Of a DNA stretch of 64,000 nt, positions 35,086 to 46,553 are shown piece by piece. Below the pieces are notes generated by a model that had not been told where the DNA came from, did no database searches, and saw only the letters and a list, made by a program, of their open reading frames with translations. The stretch is from Gerris lacustris. Lineage: Eukaryota > Arthropoda > Insecta > Hemiptera > Gerridae. A program made the translations under genes and the position numbers. The stretch spans positions 12,339,877 through 12,403,876 of the forward strand of contig OX578282.1 of the NCBI GenBank assembly GCA_951217055.1, given 5' to 3'. Each line of letters starts with the position of its first letter. Within the stretch, counting starts at the first letter, position 1.

Positions 35086-35647
35086 CAGGTATAATCTATA
35101 TATAGAATGAACCGATGCCATGATTATTAAGGAAAAATAGCAAAAAAAATCGAACTTATAATACAATTATTCTACTCACAATCAAGTTTTATTTCACATA
35201 TTAAAAACAAGTGATCAATATCATCACATGGTTACAAGTGATTTCATCAAGGCAATGTGAGAATTCTTCCCAAACACGTTGAAGCATATCAGGATCAATT
35301 GAATTGATCGTCGTTGTCATTCAATGTTATAAGTTATTCAAGTCAGTTGGTAATGGGGGAACAAAGACTTTATTATTTATTATAGTCCCAGAGAAAATAA
35401 TCACAAACTATGAATTTATTTTTTGCAAACTCGAGAACACAGAACGCCTTTTGTTGAGGAGTTGTCATTTTCACAGTAAACAAACAACAGCGTCATTGGG
35501 AGACCGATGCACCTGGCGCAGTCTCGTGACAACCATCTGAAACTTTGAAACGTAATCTTTCAAACAGTCACTCTCTCATTCTGATTCATACATTTACTTA
35601 CAAAATATTTGATCATGGAATCGGTTCATTTTTTTTGAATCACCCTG
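35086..35647 (-). mobile_element. Internally deleted mariner-like (IS630/Tc1/mariner) element
   Basis: The right end reverse-complemented starts CAGGGTGATTC and continues AATGAACCGATTCCATGAT; the left end starts CAGGTATAATC and continues AATGAACCGATGCCATGAT. The element is about 562 bp and carries joined fragments of its transposase on the minus strand. A TA lies before the left end; the right flank is not a clear TA. Confidence 0.7.
35201..35468 (-). pseudogene. Mariner-like transposase: N-terminus fused to C-terminus
   Basis: From the ATG at 35468 the minus strand reads MTTPQQKAFCVLEFAKNKFI, the usual start of a widespread insect mariner-like transposase. It then passes at once into CDYFLWDYNK, which corresponds to the motif near the last catalytic aspartate. 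After stops and a shift it continues TTINSIDPDMLQRVWEEFSH, the known C-terminal helix. The helix-turn-helix domains and the first two catalytic acids are missing. This is an internal deletion of most of the gene, followed by point decay. Confidence 0.75.
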
Positions 35648-35934
35648 AATTATATTTCTGCCTAATCGAAATTCTGAAGTAATATACTTAGCTTTCATCT
35701 AGAGCAGAATGTCGTCCTCCAAATTGTCAAGCATAGTCAGCAAAAGTTGTAAAAATATTATTTGAAAAAGCATTCAACTAATGGAAGCAACATCAAGTTG
35801 ATACAAACTTAAACATATAAACAAAATAAAAAGTTCAATAACAGCATAGAAAATAAAATATACAATAATGATTTTTGGAGCAATAGTTCTAGTATATTGT
35901 CTAACGTTAATTTATTCGATAATGAATATTATAC

Positions 35935-35985
35935 TGCATAGACGGCCAATTGGTGTGGCACATAACTTCCTCGCATCCTATAATC
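35935..35985 (+). repeat. Short shared block, copy 1
   Basis: Reads GGCCAATTGGTGTGGCACAT then AACTTCCTCGCATCCTAT. The same 40 bp recurs at 44402-44442 with few changes. The overlapping 63-codon frame is not supported as a gene. The parent element is not identified. Confidence 0.5.
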
Positions 35986-36104
35986 ACCATTTAAAGCCAT
36001 TTTTGTATAATTTGTTTAATTGTTTACCTCGTTTTTTTAATCTGGCAATATTGTTTTGATTTTTTTACAGAAATTAAATGTTCAATATAGCAAAAGTGAA
36101 AAAG

Positions 36105-36460
36105 CGCAGACGGTTCAAATTATTCTGGGGCTATCTGCGGGTTACTTTCAATAAACTATAAAAGTTTTATTCAAATCAGATAAGTACCTACTCGTACTTT
36201 TGAATCTATAGGTGTAAATAAATGTAAGTTTGGGCGCATGTGGAAGAGAAACACCTGGGCGCAAAAGGTTAAAACTTATATGGGACCAATAATGAGCTAA
36301 TTATGACCTACCATAAAAATTTCATTGTAATCGGACGTGTTGGTTTTAAGATATATAGGTTCACAAAAATTACAGAACCAAAAATGTTCCCTGATCTCTG
36401 AAATGAATTTCTGTCTGGGAATTTTTGAAATCGGAGACATAACATATTTGCATTCTTCAC
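36105..36460 (+). repeat. Family D dispersed repeat, copy 2
   Basis: Aligns with 30235-30560 through TCTATAGGTGTAAATAAATG, GGAAGAGAAACAC, TATATGGGACCAAT, ATTATGACCTACC and then GAACCAAAAATGTTCCCTGA, which links it to the copy at 44690-44960. Confidence 0.65.
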
Positions 36461-37094
36461 ATAGCTTCCGTTACCTTCGGAAAATATTTTCGTTCTTCAG
36501 AACGATCACATAGTTTCCGCTCACAAGCAAAATTATTATCATAATAAGAAAATAAGTAAACCTTTATTAAGTATATCTTATATACTAGTAAAAAGTTAAA
36601 TATTGTAGTGTGGTCTTTAAGTTACAAAACATTCCTAAAACCTATTCAGTGGCTCACAGAAATACAAGTAGCGTGCAGAATTATTTAAAGGGCTTTCAGT
36701 CCGGACCTTAAAGTGTCCCTTTTACGAGTTGACAGTATTGTGTACATTGTAACCTGTGTGTGTTTGTTGTCTAGGTTTGTATGGTTACTATGTCTGGCGA
36801 CACAATGTCCCTTCTAGTTTTGTGTAATCCTCCTCTAGGCACGTGAGGCAGGTCTTTCTTCGGTACATGGGAGGTCTACTCAACAAAGTACCTTCACAAA
36901 CCTGCAAAACATTTTGTAAGACTATATGACTGGAATATTTAAATATATTTTAAAATTAAATTAACTATTAGCTGCTCGCTTAAGCTCGCTTCAATTAATG
37001 AGGAAGGGTGTTTTGTTATTTTATCTACGATTGATAACACTTTCTACTGTTTAGATGCATAGAAGGTGATTTTTTTTCGCAGCTGTATTCATTG

Positions 37095-37490
37095 CGCATC
37101 CGCCCTAGTGCGGAAAAAAAGGAATTCTTCACCTTAACGTACGATTAAACTAACTTGCTGCTTGTTTAATTAAAGTAACTGCGATTTATGTCATTATGAC
37201 GAAAATGAGGAGAATTATACTCCTCCCGAAATAATTAAATCGGCACAAAATACAACTAATGAATTAATGACATCGTTATCAAAAGAGAAATATGAACTTA
37301 AATACAGGAAGTTTTTTTAAAAAAATGTTTCTGTATTTATTATTAAAATCCAACAGTCGTAGATTAAGTGCCGTAAGCAACTCGTGCGAAAACTGCATTT
37401 TGCTTTGCTCGTGTGGTTTTACTACCCTCGCTATCACTCGGGTGCAAACTCCACACTCGCATGCAAAATGCTACTTTCCGCACTAGACGC
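37095..37490. mobile_element. Inverted-repeat element with CTAGTGCGGAAA ends
   Basis: CTAGTGCGGAAA at 37105-37116 is the exact reverse complement of TTTCCGCACTAG at 37475-37486. The interior includes GAGGAGAATTATACTCCTCC, itself a palindrome, and a GC-richer right part. The 64-codon plus-strand frame is not recognisable. This is probably a MITE; the superfamily is unknown. Confidence 0.6.
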
Positions 37491-37599
37491 GTAGTGTACT
37501 ATTGTTGTTTATTGTTAGATTCCTTTTGCTAAAACAATATTCGGTTTTTAGAGAACTAGGTTTACTGGAGAATTAAAACCTTTGTGATATTGCTATTCG

Positions 37600-37910
37600 T
37601 CGTATATCTGTACGGTTCTCGCCTAATACTTCTTCCTGCTATATATTTCCTTCCTTCCTTTTCGCTATTCCTGCGCGACCTACCGAGTAAATGGACCAAG
37701 CTCTCGTGTGGCCCCGCCCACCGGTGTCTTATCTACAGCCGCGGCCACCTGCAAGAGGAGAACGAAAGGTCAGTCTCCGGCTAGACTCAACTGAGACGAG
37801 CGTCAGTATTTCACCAAACCGTGAGTGCCAGTTGGCTTCCCCTTTTTTTTATTATTCCCATTATTCCATTCTGTGTTATTCTTCCTTCAAGATACAGTCC
37901 TAAACTTCCC
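37600..37910 (+). other. GC-richer island, unassigned
   Basis: Contrasts with its A+T-rich flanks and carries two short overlapping frames (66 and 70 codons) without known domains. A GAAAG|GTCAGT string at about 37767 would fit a splice donor. A solo LTR, a mobile-element 5' region or an isolated exon are all possible. Confidence 0.25.
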
Positions 37911-38020
37911 AGAGGAACGTACAACATCAATTTCCAAATTGAGTTTCTATACTTGTTCATAAAATGTTGATTACTTGATCAATAGCAGTGAGTTTATGAA
38001 CTTACTTTCACAAGTTCAAG

Positions 38021-38257
38021 ATGCTGTCAAATAAAACACAGTGAGAAAGTTTATGCTAACGTTTTGCTAAATTTATTATCATCATCAGAGCAAGAGACAA
38101 AGTATAAGATAAAAATAATACAAACAATGTCGAGGTTGACTCTAAGACATTTTAAAAAGGAATTTTTATTTTATACTTTGTTTCTTGCTCTAACGATGCT
38201 AATAAATATAGCGAAACGTTAGCATAAAATTTCTCACTGTGTTTTATTTGGCAGCAT
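38021..38257. mobile_element. 237-bp hairpin MITE
   Basis: The arms are reverse complements for about 93 bp at roughly 88% identity: ATGCTGTCAAATAAAACACA on the left matches ATGCTGCCAAATAAAACACA on the reversed right, followed by shared CAGTGAGAAA, TTATGCTAACGTTT, AGAGCAAGA and AAAGTATAA blocks. The central loop is short and there is no coding sequence. Confidence 0.8.
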
Positions 38258-39230
38258 CTCGCAAACATACCCTTTCATTATACATGAACTGTCACGAACC
38301 ACCTCAATTATTTCACAAGTTCGTGATAATCTACTTCAGTGTTTATTAACTTCGATATAAAAAGAAAAAATAATAAATATTTAATATTAAGAAAGCTAAA
38401 GATCTAGAAGCTTCTATGGTTCGTATTTTCATGATTTAATTAAAGTAGCTCTTCCTAATATAACCTTCTTTAATTAATAACCTTCTTTCCTTATAGAATT
38501 TAAAAAAATTGCCTACATGTAAAGTTAATTAATAACCCTTGTCAATCTAAACTATAACACAAAAAGGTGCCAAAAACACCTTTCTATACTGTAAAAGGAG
38601 TCAGATCTTTTTCTGAGATAACAGTGAAGTCTAGATATTGATCTAGAAGTAAAAGAGTACAGGTCTTTAAAAGGAAGGAGACCTGCAGAGGACCTGCTTA
38701 TTAGAAATAGAGAGAAAATGATGTAGGTAAAGGAAGCCACACGCGTCGCCTGTTTGTCGCCAAACATTGTCTCTTTCTAATCTGCCCTTCGTCAAAACTG
38801 AACAGGTAAAAGAGGTACTGTAAAAAGGGTTCTGTAGGAAGAGGTACTGACCTCAAACCTTATAATAAGACCTATAAGACTATTTAGCAGAAGCTAAGCT
38901 TTCATAAAAGACCTTTGTAGACAGATTAGTCTCAAAGGATGCGCTTTATTAATATGATCTTTCGGAAATCCTTTTAGAGCAAAAGAAGGGTTAAATTGTC
39001 GCTAAATATATCTTCCGGCAAATAGTTATGACTGGAATACAAAGAATGTTAGAAGAAGTTATTTCTTTACAAATGTAGTACAATCCACCAAAGAAATGTT
39101 GGGTTACCGAAAAAAAAGAAGAAATGTTGTTACTTCCTTTGTACAACTAAAGGTGCCGTCAACAAATTTAATTTTGGATTTTGGTATAATAAGTATTAAG
39201 AAAGCAATTTTGATAGCAGCAATAATACAA
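38258..39230. other. Intergenic, no gene recognised
   Basis: The 71-codon minus-strand frame (38552-38767) shows no motif, and no repeat matches were seen. Confidence 0.4.
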
Positions 39231-39818
39231 ATAATTTCAAGATAAAAAGAACTTTTTATATACTACGTTTATAAATTTTCTGTTGAATCGTATGTAATGT
39301 TGATAATATAATTGTTATTGTTATATAATATATAATGTTAGTGAAAAAAAAAAGTTCCGAATTTATTTACTTCACATAAATGACAACCATAGAGAGCTGA
39401 TCTTAAACCTATAAAAGGACAAATCTTTGTACAACGGATCTCACCAACACCAAATCTAAACCGTGCCATCGATATATTTTAAAATAATATTTGCTGTCAT
39501 TCAATGTTTATCTATCACAAATTTGAGACCCGTCAAAATGAAGATTGCGTAAACATGGGATATGGCAAAACAAATAAAATAACTTGCGGATTTTTTCCCA
39601 ACTAACTTTCCGTACAGCAAAATTTGCTGAAAACCAATTAAATTCTGCTGAAAGATGGCTAAAATTATTAAAATAATGCATTGTCATCGTGTTCTGAGCT
39701 ATGCTAAAAGTTTCAAATGTCTAGCTATTCGGGATGTTAGTTAGAAATCGATTGCCAGATTTGTACCGGACAAACAAACAAACAAACAAGAAAGCAAGCT
39801 AATAAAAACGTAGTAAAA
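39231..39818 (+). repeat. Family G dispersed repeat, copy 2
   Basis: Nearly identical to 8534-9146. It lacks the ATAATCGATA-rich stretch of that copy and has a longer CAAA tract (CAAACAAACAAACAAACAAG). The high identity and clean length differences suggest recent spread. Confidence 0.7.
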
Positions 39819-39924
39819 TGCAAAGCTTTTCTACAATTGAATTTAAAAATAATCAGCATTTACTTATTTCAGTCATATTCATCATATCTCTTGATGGTTT
39901 TGTTATCTTAAAAAAAAATACTAT

Positions 39925-40020
39925 AGCTACAGCTAGCAACAGGGTATGTTACCGATATGGACAGAAAACCTATTGTATTTTTATTTATAATGCTAGCTGC
40001 CTATGTTGCTAGCTGTAGCT
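39925..40020. repeat. 17-bp perfect inverted repeat, 96-bp hairpin
   Basis: AGCTACAGCTAGCAACA (39925-39941) is the exact reverse complement of 40004-40020. GCTAGC hexamers lie in both arms, and a further GCTAGC occurs in the loop. Confidence 0.75.
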
Positions 40021-40379
40021 CCTAATGAATTATTGCTAATATTGGATATTACTTACAATGAAAGTTCTAACAAATTGAAAATAAATTAGTCTATAGACTT
40101 AATTTTTCTAGCAAGAGATGTCATACACTAAAAATAACTATAAATGCCACACATCTAAATTTCCAGTTATCTCATTCCTAGATAGACATTTAGACATTGA
40201 TCATAAAAATAACGTACTATACATATCATCATTATTCTAAAAAATATTTCATACGAAACTTTTTTTGAAAATCAGCACAACAAGTTTAATAATATAGCTA
40301 CTCACATTTAAATAGTAAGATATTAATATAAAATAAAACAGCTAAAATACTATTCATAAATTTAATAGTAACGAAATAG

Positions 40380-40383
<4 letters not shown>

Positions 40384-40425
<42 letters not shown>
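40384..40425. repeat. TA microsatellite
   Basis: About 21 uninterrupted TA dinucleotides in A+T-rich DNA. Confidence 0.9.
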
Positions 40426-40431
<6 letters not shown>

Positions 40432-41394
40432 TTTCCATTCTTACAAAAAAATGAGAAGAAATATAATTATCGTAAACATCCAAAACAGTGTGGAATTCAC
40501 CCCAAACTGACTCTTAAGTTCTTGAACTCTCACCCTAGACCCTTCTAGCTAGACCTCTATCTGTCCATCACTTGTCTAACATGGGAAGACCTAGTTCAAA
40601 TTTTTGCACTACTCAATCAATATAATTGCACATTTTCTTTCTTAGTAAATCCTTCCTTTCACTTTTAAACACTCGTATCGTCCTAAAATAACAGGGCACA
40701 AATAATAATCTGTATTCTTATACTAGAATTAGACCGAGGCAAAGAATCAGAAAAACATTTCTATACAACAAGTAATTAAAGTCACTCAAGCAAACGGAAA
40801 AACAACTTCAGAGCAAGAAGAATTGTTTGGCGTATTTTTTTTTTCCAAATATTATAACATAGATTTCGTTTATTTAAGAAAAAGTCATAAAAACTAGACA
40901 AACGTTAATAAACAAGAACGATCAAATAATTTAAAGAATGTCTAACAAATCTAAAGCAAAAAAAAAAAAAAAAAAAAAAAATTGTCAATTGTATTAAACC
41001 TATATTTCATGATTGGTTAATTAAGTAATTCTAAATTTGGTTGTGGTCCCCTGTAAGTATAGTATATGTATTAGATCAAAAAAGATATGAATACTATTTT
41101 AATGTGGCTATATTTTGGCATATCAGAGACATCATCCACAGGCTTAAGATGATTAGTTTCCATTAGGTTTGTAAAGTAAGCATTTACTTTTTTGTTAACC
41201 AAAACGGTGTCAAATATATTAATAAAGGAAACACCAATACATAATATATATATATTAAAACTTAATTGCTAGGAGCCAACTAGAATTAACAATTTTGTTT
41301 AATCACGTGCATTATTTAAAAGAGCTCTAGCTATAGTAATTCGACATGCAGCACAATTTAAAGATCTTTCTGTGAGTTGCTCGAAATGAGTGTA

Positions 41395-41490
41395 ATTTGA
41401 AACTGCCTTTCATCAAGTGACAATTGCAAATGACTCTCATCGAGAGCATTAACAGTTGATAAGAGGCAGTTGCAAATTACTCTGCATCCA
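41395..41490. repeat. Outlying units of the 46-bp minisatellite
   Basis: Two degenerate units (TTGCAAATGACTCTCATCGA, AACAGTTGATAAGAGGCAGT) precede the main array by about 150 bp and share its sequence, so the array once began here or seeded here. Confidence 0.6.
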
Positions 41491-41635
41491 CTGATATTGA
41501 TCAAGAAACTAACATTTTGTAACCAAGTAGAAAATCGATTTGAAAATAGATGTCTTACCATGAATAGCAGTATCACAGCTTTTAATCCACCAGTAAACCT
41601 AGTAATCTAAAACCAAATATTGTTTTAGCAAATTA

Positions 41636-42652
41636 ACAGTTGATGAGACGCAGTTGCAAAGGAATCTCATCGTGAGATCTAACATTTGATGAAATGCAGT
41701 CGCAACTGACTCTCATCACATCATTAGCACTAAACGTTGATAAGAGGCAGTTGCAAATGACTCTCATCATGAGCACTAAAAGTTTATGAGAGGCAGTTGC
41801 AAATAACTCTCATCATGAGCACTAAAAGTTGATAAGAGGCAGTTGCAAATTACTCTCATCATGAGCACTAAAAGTTTATGAGTGGCAGTTGCAAATAACT
41901 CTCATCATGAGCACTAAAAGTTGATAAGAGGCAGTTGCAAATGACTCTCATCATGAGCACTAAAAGTTTATGAGAGGCAGTTGCCAATGACTCTCATCAC
42001 GAGCACTAAAAGTGGATGAGAGGCAGTTGCAAATGAATCTCATCATGAGCACTAAAAGTTGATGAGAGGCAGTTGCAAATGACTCTTATCATGAGAACTA
42101 ACAGTTGATGAGAGGCAGTTGCAAATGACTCTCATCATGAGCACTAAAAGTTTATGAGAGGCAGTTGCAAATAACTCTCATCATGAGCACTAAAAGTTGA
42201 TAAGAGGCAGTTGCAAATGACTCTCATCATGAGCACTAAAAGTTTATGAGAGGCAGTTGCAAATAACTCTCATCATGAGCACTAAAAGTTGATAAGAGGC
42301 AGTTGCAAATGACTCTCATCATGAGCACTAAAAGTTTATGAGAGACAGTTGCCAATGACTCTCATCACGAGCACTAAAAGTGGATGAGAGGCAGTTGCAA
42401 ATGAATCTCATCATGAGCACTAAAAGTTGATGAGAGGCAGTTGCAAATGACTCTTATCATGAGAACTAACAGTTGATGAGAGGCAGTTGCAAATTACTCT
42501 TATCATGAGAACTAACAGTTAATGAGAGGCAGTTGCAAATGAATCTCATCATGAGCACTAAAAATTGATGAGAAGCAATTGCAAATTAATCTCATCATGA
42601 GTACTAACAGTTAATAAGAGGCAGTTGCAAATGACTCTCATTATGAGCAACT
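41636..42652. repeat. 46-bp minisatellite, about 22 units, with higher-order repeat
   Basis: GAGCACTAAAAGTT recurs at 46-bp steps (41771, 41817, 41863, 41909 and on). Each unit has GATGAGAG and CTCTCATC arms around TTGCAAATGA, so it can fold into a hairpin. Variant units (GTGGATGAG, TTGCCAATG, GAGAACTAAC) recur as a block 368 bp apart (for example 42001 and 42369), which is eight units: a higher-order repeat. Flanking units are more diverged than central ones, as expected from unequal exchange. No open frame spans it. Confidence 0.9.
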
Positions 42653-43683
42653 TCCTTCTGAATGATCCAAAATGGGTTCGAAATTTTTTACTAAACCCCT
42701 AACGGCGATCTCCTCCAGAAGATGTATTAAAATAATTAATGATCTGGTTTGACAATTATATATTAACAGACAAAGTTAACTCAGTTAAAATATCCACAAT
42801 CAAAGGGTTCAACTAAACTAAATTTTAAATTGAGTTATAAGGGTTGGGAGTATACTGTTAACTGTTTACTGTTTATTCTCTGTTTAAACAGAATTGGTGA
42901 ACATGGATGGCCCCAAGTCAAAATTATGCTTAAAAGGTAAAAAAAAATATATAATATTTTTAATATTTGAACCAAGAGCCCTAAAAATATTTTTTGTGGT
43001 CTTAAAAGATACAAAATTTAAAAAATATGACTATAAAGGGACAGGAGGGGTGAGTTGTGGAGTAGAACCAGCTAACATAAAGGGCTGGCTATTAAATTAT
43101 GCACTAGGTCCGTGACAGGGCACAAGGGTAAAAGGACAATATAGCACGGTGAGTGGGGTCATCCAGGAATAGAAAATATGGCCCAATAACAGTGCTTACC
43201 TTTTAACATTTTCATCTAGCCCCGTCGAATCTACCGCACATAATTATCACTATGTCAGTCCTGATTCTTTTATAATATTTGATTCCTTACTTTTCTTTCT
43301 TGCAGTTTATAATAATAACGATAAAATTTTAAAAATACTAAATTCCTATACGACAGAAAAAGGGAAAAAGATATAAAAAAAAATCACAAAACGTATATAT
43401 GAATGTTAAAACGAAATTTACATTAATAAAAGGAACCATTTGTACGATTTATATAAAAATAATAATAAATATAAAAGTTATAGGTACCTAAGAACGAACA
43501 CAACACTTAAAAATCCACAAAATTATCAAGAGGGTTGTTCTTCAAGTAGAAAAATAAAGCCATATAAATACATAGATACATGCGGGTATAGGATAAATAT
43601 GATCCGCGGATAGGCACGTAAATAATTAATATAAAAATACCATTTTAAAAAACTGGTCTTATTTTCAACATTTTTTTTGTGCA
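42653..43683. other. Intergenic, no gene recognised
   Basis: A 73-codon plus-strand frame (42894-43115), rich in Lys and Phe, has no domain. The remainder is A+T-rich. Confidence 0.4.
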
Positions 43684-43935
43684 ATTGTTTCCATGTGTAA
43701 AATTTGGGGAAGAATGAAAGGCGGGAAGTGATTCAAAATTGAGGTAATAGGTGTGCGATGAAACTTACAAAGCAAAGTAATACAAGATCAGTTTTTTTTT
43801 TTTTGGTTTCTGTATTCTTTACCTAAATTGTTTCCATGTGCAACATTTGGGGAAGATTGGAAGACGAGAAGTGGTTCCAAATTGGAGTAATAAGTGTGCG
43901 ATGAAACTTACAAAGCAAAGTAATATAAGACCAGT
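43684..43935 (+). repeat. Direct repeat, 143-bp spacing
   Basis: About 108 bp starting ATTGTTTCCATGTG and ending GCAAAGTAATA...CAGT occurs at 43684-43792 and 43827-43935 with about ten differences, separated by a T-rich linker. Confidence 0.75.
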
Positions 43936-43944
43936 AATAATACA

Positions 43945-44231
43945 AAACAGCTTTGTCTTCCGGTCAAATTCGTGTCACGAAGGGGGTTGAAGTCCGATGT
44001 TTCGCTTCGACTACTGGAAGCATCTTCAGGGATGTGGATATCGTGATGTTTACCTGAAGCAACAACAAGACGTACTCCTCGACATACTACTAGAGTATGT
44101 CTTATTTATGTCTTATTGTTGCTTCAGGTAAACATCACGATGCATCTCACCCCCGAAGATGCTTCCAGTAGTTGAAGCAAACCCCTTCAAACCCTTTGCG
44201 ACGTGGATTTCACCAGAAAACCAAGCTGTTT
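43945..44231. mobile_element. 287-bp hairpin MITE
   Basis: The arms of about 125 bp are reverse complements with substitutions: ACTACTGGAAGCATCTTC and CATCGTGATGTTTACCTG-type blocks appear in both, ending with AAACAGCTT at 43945 and AAGCTGTTT at 44223-44231. The centre holds CTACTAGAGTATGTC. The GC-rich arms contrast with the A+T-rich flank. Confidence 0.8.
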
Positions 44232-44401
44232 ATAATCCAATAAGGTTTTATAATACTTATTGGAATGTAGGTAATACTTTTTTGAATTTGGAATACTTAT
44301 TGGATTAGGTTTGACAATACTAAGGTTGGATAACTTATTGGTGATAAGTTTTCAACATTTTGAATTGTTTACTTTGACAGCATGGGAAAAAAAAAATAGA
44401 C

Positions 44402-44442
44402 TGCCAATTAGTGTGGCACATAGCTTCCTCGCATCCTATCAT
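44402..44442 (+). repeat. Short shared block, copy 2
   Basis: TGCCAATTAGTGTGGCACAT then AGCTTCCTCGCATCCTAT matches 35942-35982. The flanks differ, so the block marks the limits of a small or truncated element. Confidence 0.5.
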
Positions 44443-44689
44443 GTACTTTATTAATATATTAACATTAAAATTATAGTTATATTACATTATTCTTAGAATG
44501 TTTATAGTGTGAAAACTATTAATAGTTTTTGCGATCTTTAACACTTCATAGCGGTGTCGCTGTTGGTTTTACTAAAAAATTATATTTGAAAAAAATGTTT
44601 GTCTCATTGAATAAATAAAGTAAGATTTTTCTCCCGACCTAAAATTCCAATTTTAAATTTAAGTTAACGTTTACGCGAGAGTTGCTCGT

Positions 44690-44960
44690 GAACGCTTGGA
44701 CGGATAACGTTGTCCAATGAACTCGTCCTGAGCATTGGTAAAATGAACATGTCTACCAAATTTCATCAAAAATCGGTCGACATTTACTCAAGTTATCGTC
44801 ACACGTTTCATAATTCGCGGACACACAGACCGACAGACAGACACGAAACCAAAAATGTTCCCTGATGTCTGAAACGGATTTCTGTCTTGGAATTTTTAAA
44901 ATCGGAGGCATAAAAGTTTTTCGTTCTCAAAAGTGAACACAATGCTTCCGTTACCTTCAA
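44690..44960 (+). repeat. Family D dispersed repeat, copy 3
   Basis: Carries GTGAACGCTTGGACGGATAA (shared with 49263-49410) and GAACATGTCTACCAAATTTC, then CAGACAGACACGAAACCAAA and a TTCCCTGATGTCTGAAACGG block shared with 36105-36460. This copy joins the two halves and shows that they belong to one family. Confidence 0.6.
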
Positions 44961-45099
44961 TGCAAAGAGGAGCCAATGAGTGCTCGAGATTTCGACCTCT
45001 AGAAGGTCACGCCAACTAGGCAAATAAAAATGTCATTGGTGGGGGAAAAGCATAACTGCCTAATGCCTTTATTTTTTCCTATACATTGTTGTTTCATAC

Positions 45100-45195
45100 A
45101 TTTAGTACCTATACATCAGTATGCATACATCAGTACCAAGTACCATACATCAGTATGATCCCATCAGTATCATACATCAGTTGATGCAACCTCTG
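45100..45195. repeat. Degenerate CATACATCAGTA microsatellite
   Basis: ACATCAGTA-type units recur irregularly (about 45113, 45125, 45149, 45174), giving a small, decayed tandem array. Confidence 0.55.
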
Positions 45196-46553
45196 AATAA
45201 TCAAATATGCGTTATCAAGATATAAAGTCCAGCAATTGAACCCTTTGCAAAGATATAAAATAATGTATCTACTCAGTTGTCCATCAAACTCTTAACAAGC
45301 TCGATGTCTAGAAGATGACAGATCATTTGTCAGTCCTTTTTTTTTTGTTGATATTTTCTTGTAAATCTGCGGCGTTCTACTTTATTCTTTTTTTCCAGTG
45401 AGAAAAAACTAAAGGGAATTATAATTTGTCGGCATCGGATGTTACAGATTAGTGCGCCACACCTATGATCCTGCCCAGTCACAATCCCTTTCTTTTGTTT
45501 TCTTTCTAAGATTTCACAATTTTTTTTCAATCTTCTTTTTTTAAAGGTTCTACCCTCATTGTTTTGGTGGTTTTTTATAATGCCTTTTTTTTCACTAGAT
45601 GAGATTTTAGACTTAGAAACGAGACCGGTTCATGATATGATACTGTCACTGCGAAATGTCCAATTATGAAGGAGGTATAGTTTTAAAGAAAGAAATATAT
45701 TTTTGTAAAAAAAAATAAATGAGTCAAGTTGGAGAGATAATTTTCACCGGTTAGGGTTACAAGGAAGGATTTGGAACAAAAAGTGAAGGTTAATTGCCGG
45801 GGATTTTTTGGCGGCTTTTGAAACTTCAGGAGGAAACACACTGGATCCTTGTCAGTTCGGACAAGTAAATTCCAGGGTCTTGTTCTAAAGACGGGCACGA
45901 GTTCGCGCTCATCCTCTGGAGATTCGGAGGTGAAATGCTTCAGGATCAAAATTGGTTTTTTATAAAAGATAAAAATAAGAGTGAACAAGTCAATAAGTTC
46001 GAAGAAAAATAATTATGGAAAAGAAGTGGGGAAAAGTATGATGTATTTGATTAATGAAACATCTTTTGGTAACAAAATTGATCAATGAATTTATTTACTA
46101 CATATCAATCACTTTTATAAAATCCTTTAATAACAAAAATCACATAATTAATTATATAATTATAACCTTAAAAAGATGTTACTTCAAACCAAATTGCAGG
46201 ATGCAATCTCAAACGTGATAATCTCTGGAAGATTTCCATATTCATATTATACTGTAAACGTTGATGTTACTCTATCATATAAGTTGATTATGTTATTCTA
46301 TGATGTAATTCAGATATTATATAAAGCTTGTATCAACACAAGAACTAGGCTTCCTGGGAAAGCGACGTATTATATTGCAAAATTCGTATTTAAATGGACT
46401 ACAGTATAGACTTTTTTAAATCAAAATTAAACTTATCTATGTCTGAGAATATGATTTTTCTGAACATAGTCAAACATCATTGAAATCAATCCTACTTCCA
46501 TTCTTCTCCAGTAAAGGACTATTAACATTTTTAAAGTTATAATACGTCAATTC
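45196..46553. other. Intergenic, no gene; family A trace near 46365
   Basis: The 101-codon minus-strand frame at 45683-45988 lies in a slightly GC-richer patch but has no recognisable domain. Around 46365-46480, AATTCGTATTTAAATGGACT and ATGATTTTTCTGAACAT are relics of family A. Confidence 0.4.

Noticed and set aside
35868..36059. 63-codon plus-strand frame with a hydrophobic N-terminus
   Set aside because: It overlaps a short dispersed block also present at 44402 and has no conserved features.
41636..42652. Regular 46-bp array that could suggest a CRISPR array
   Set aside because: The repeat is contiguous with no unique spacers, the units drift gradually, and the genome is animal.
45683..45988. 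101-codon minus-strand frame
   Set aside because: No motif, no start context and no neighbouring gene signals; flanks are low-complexity.
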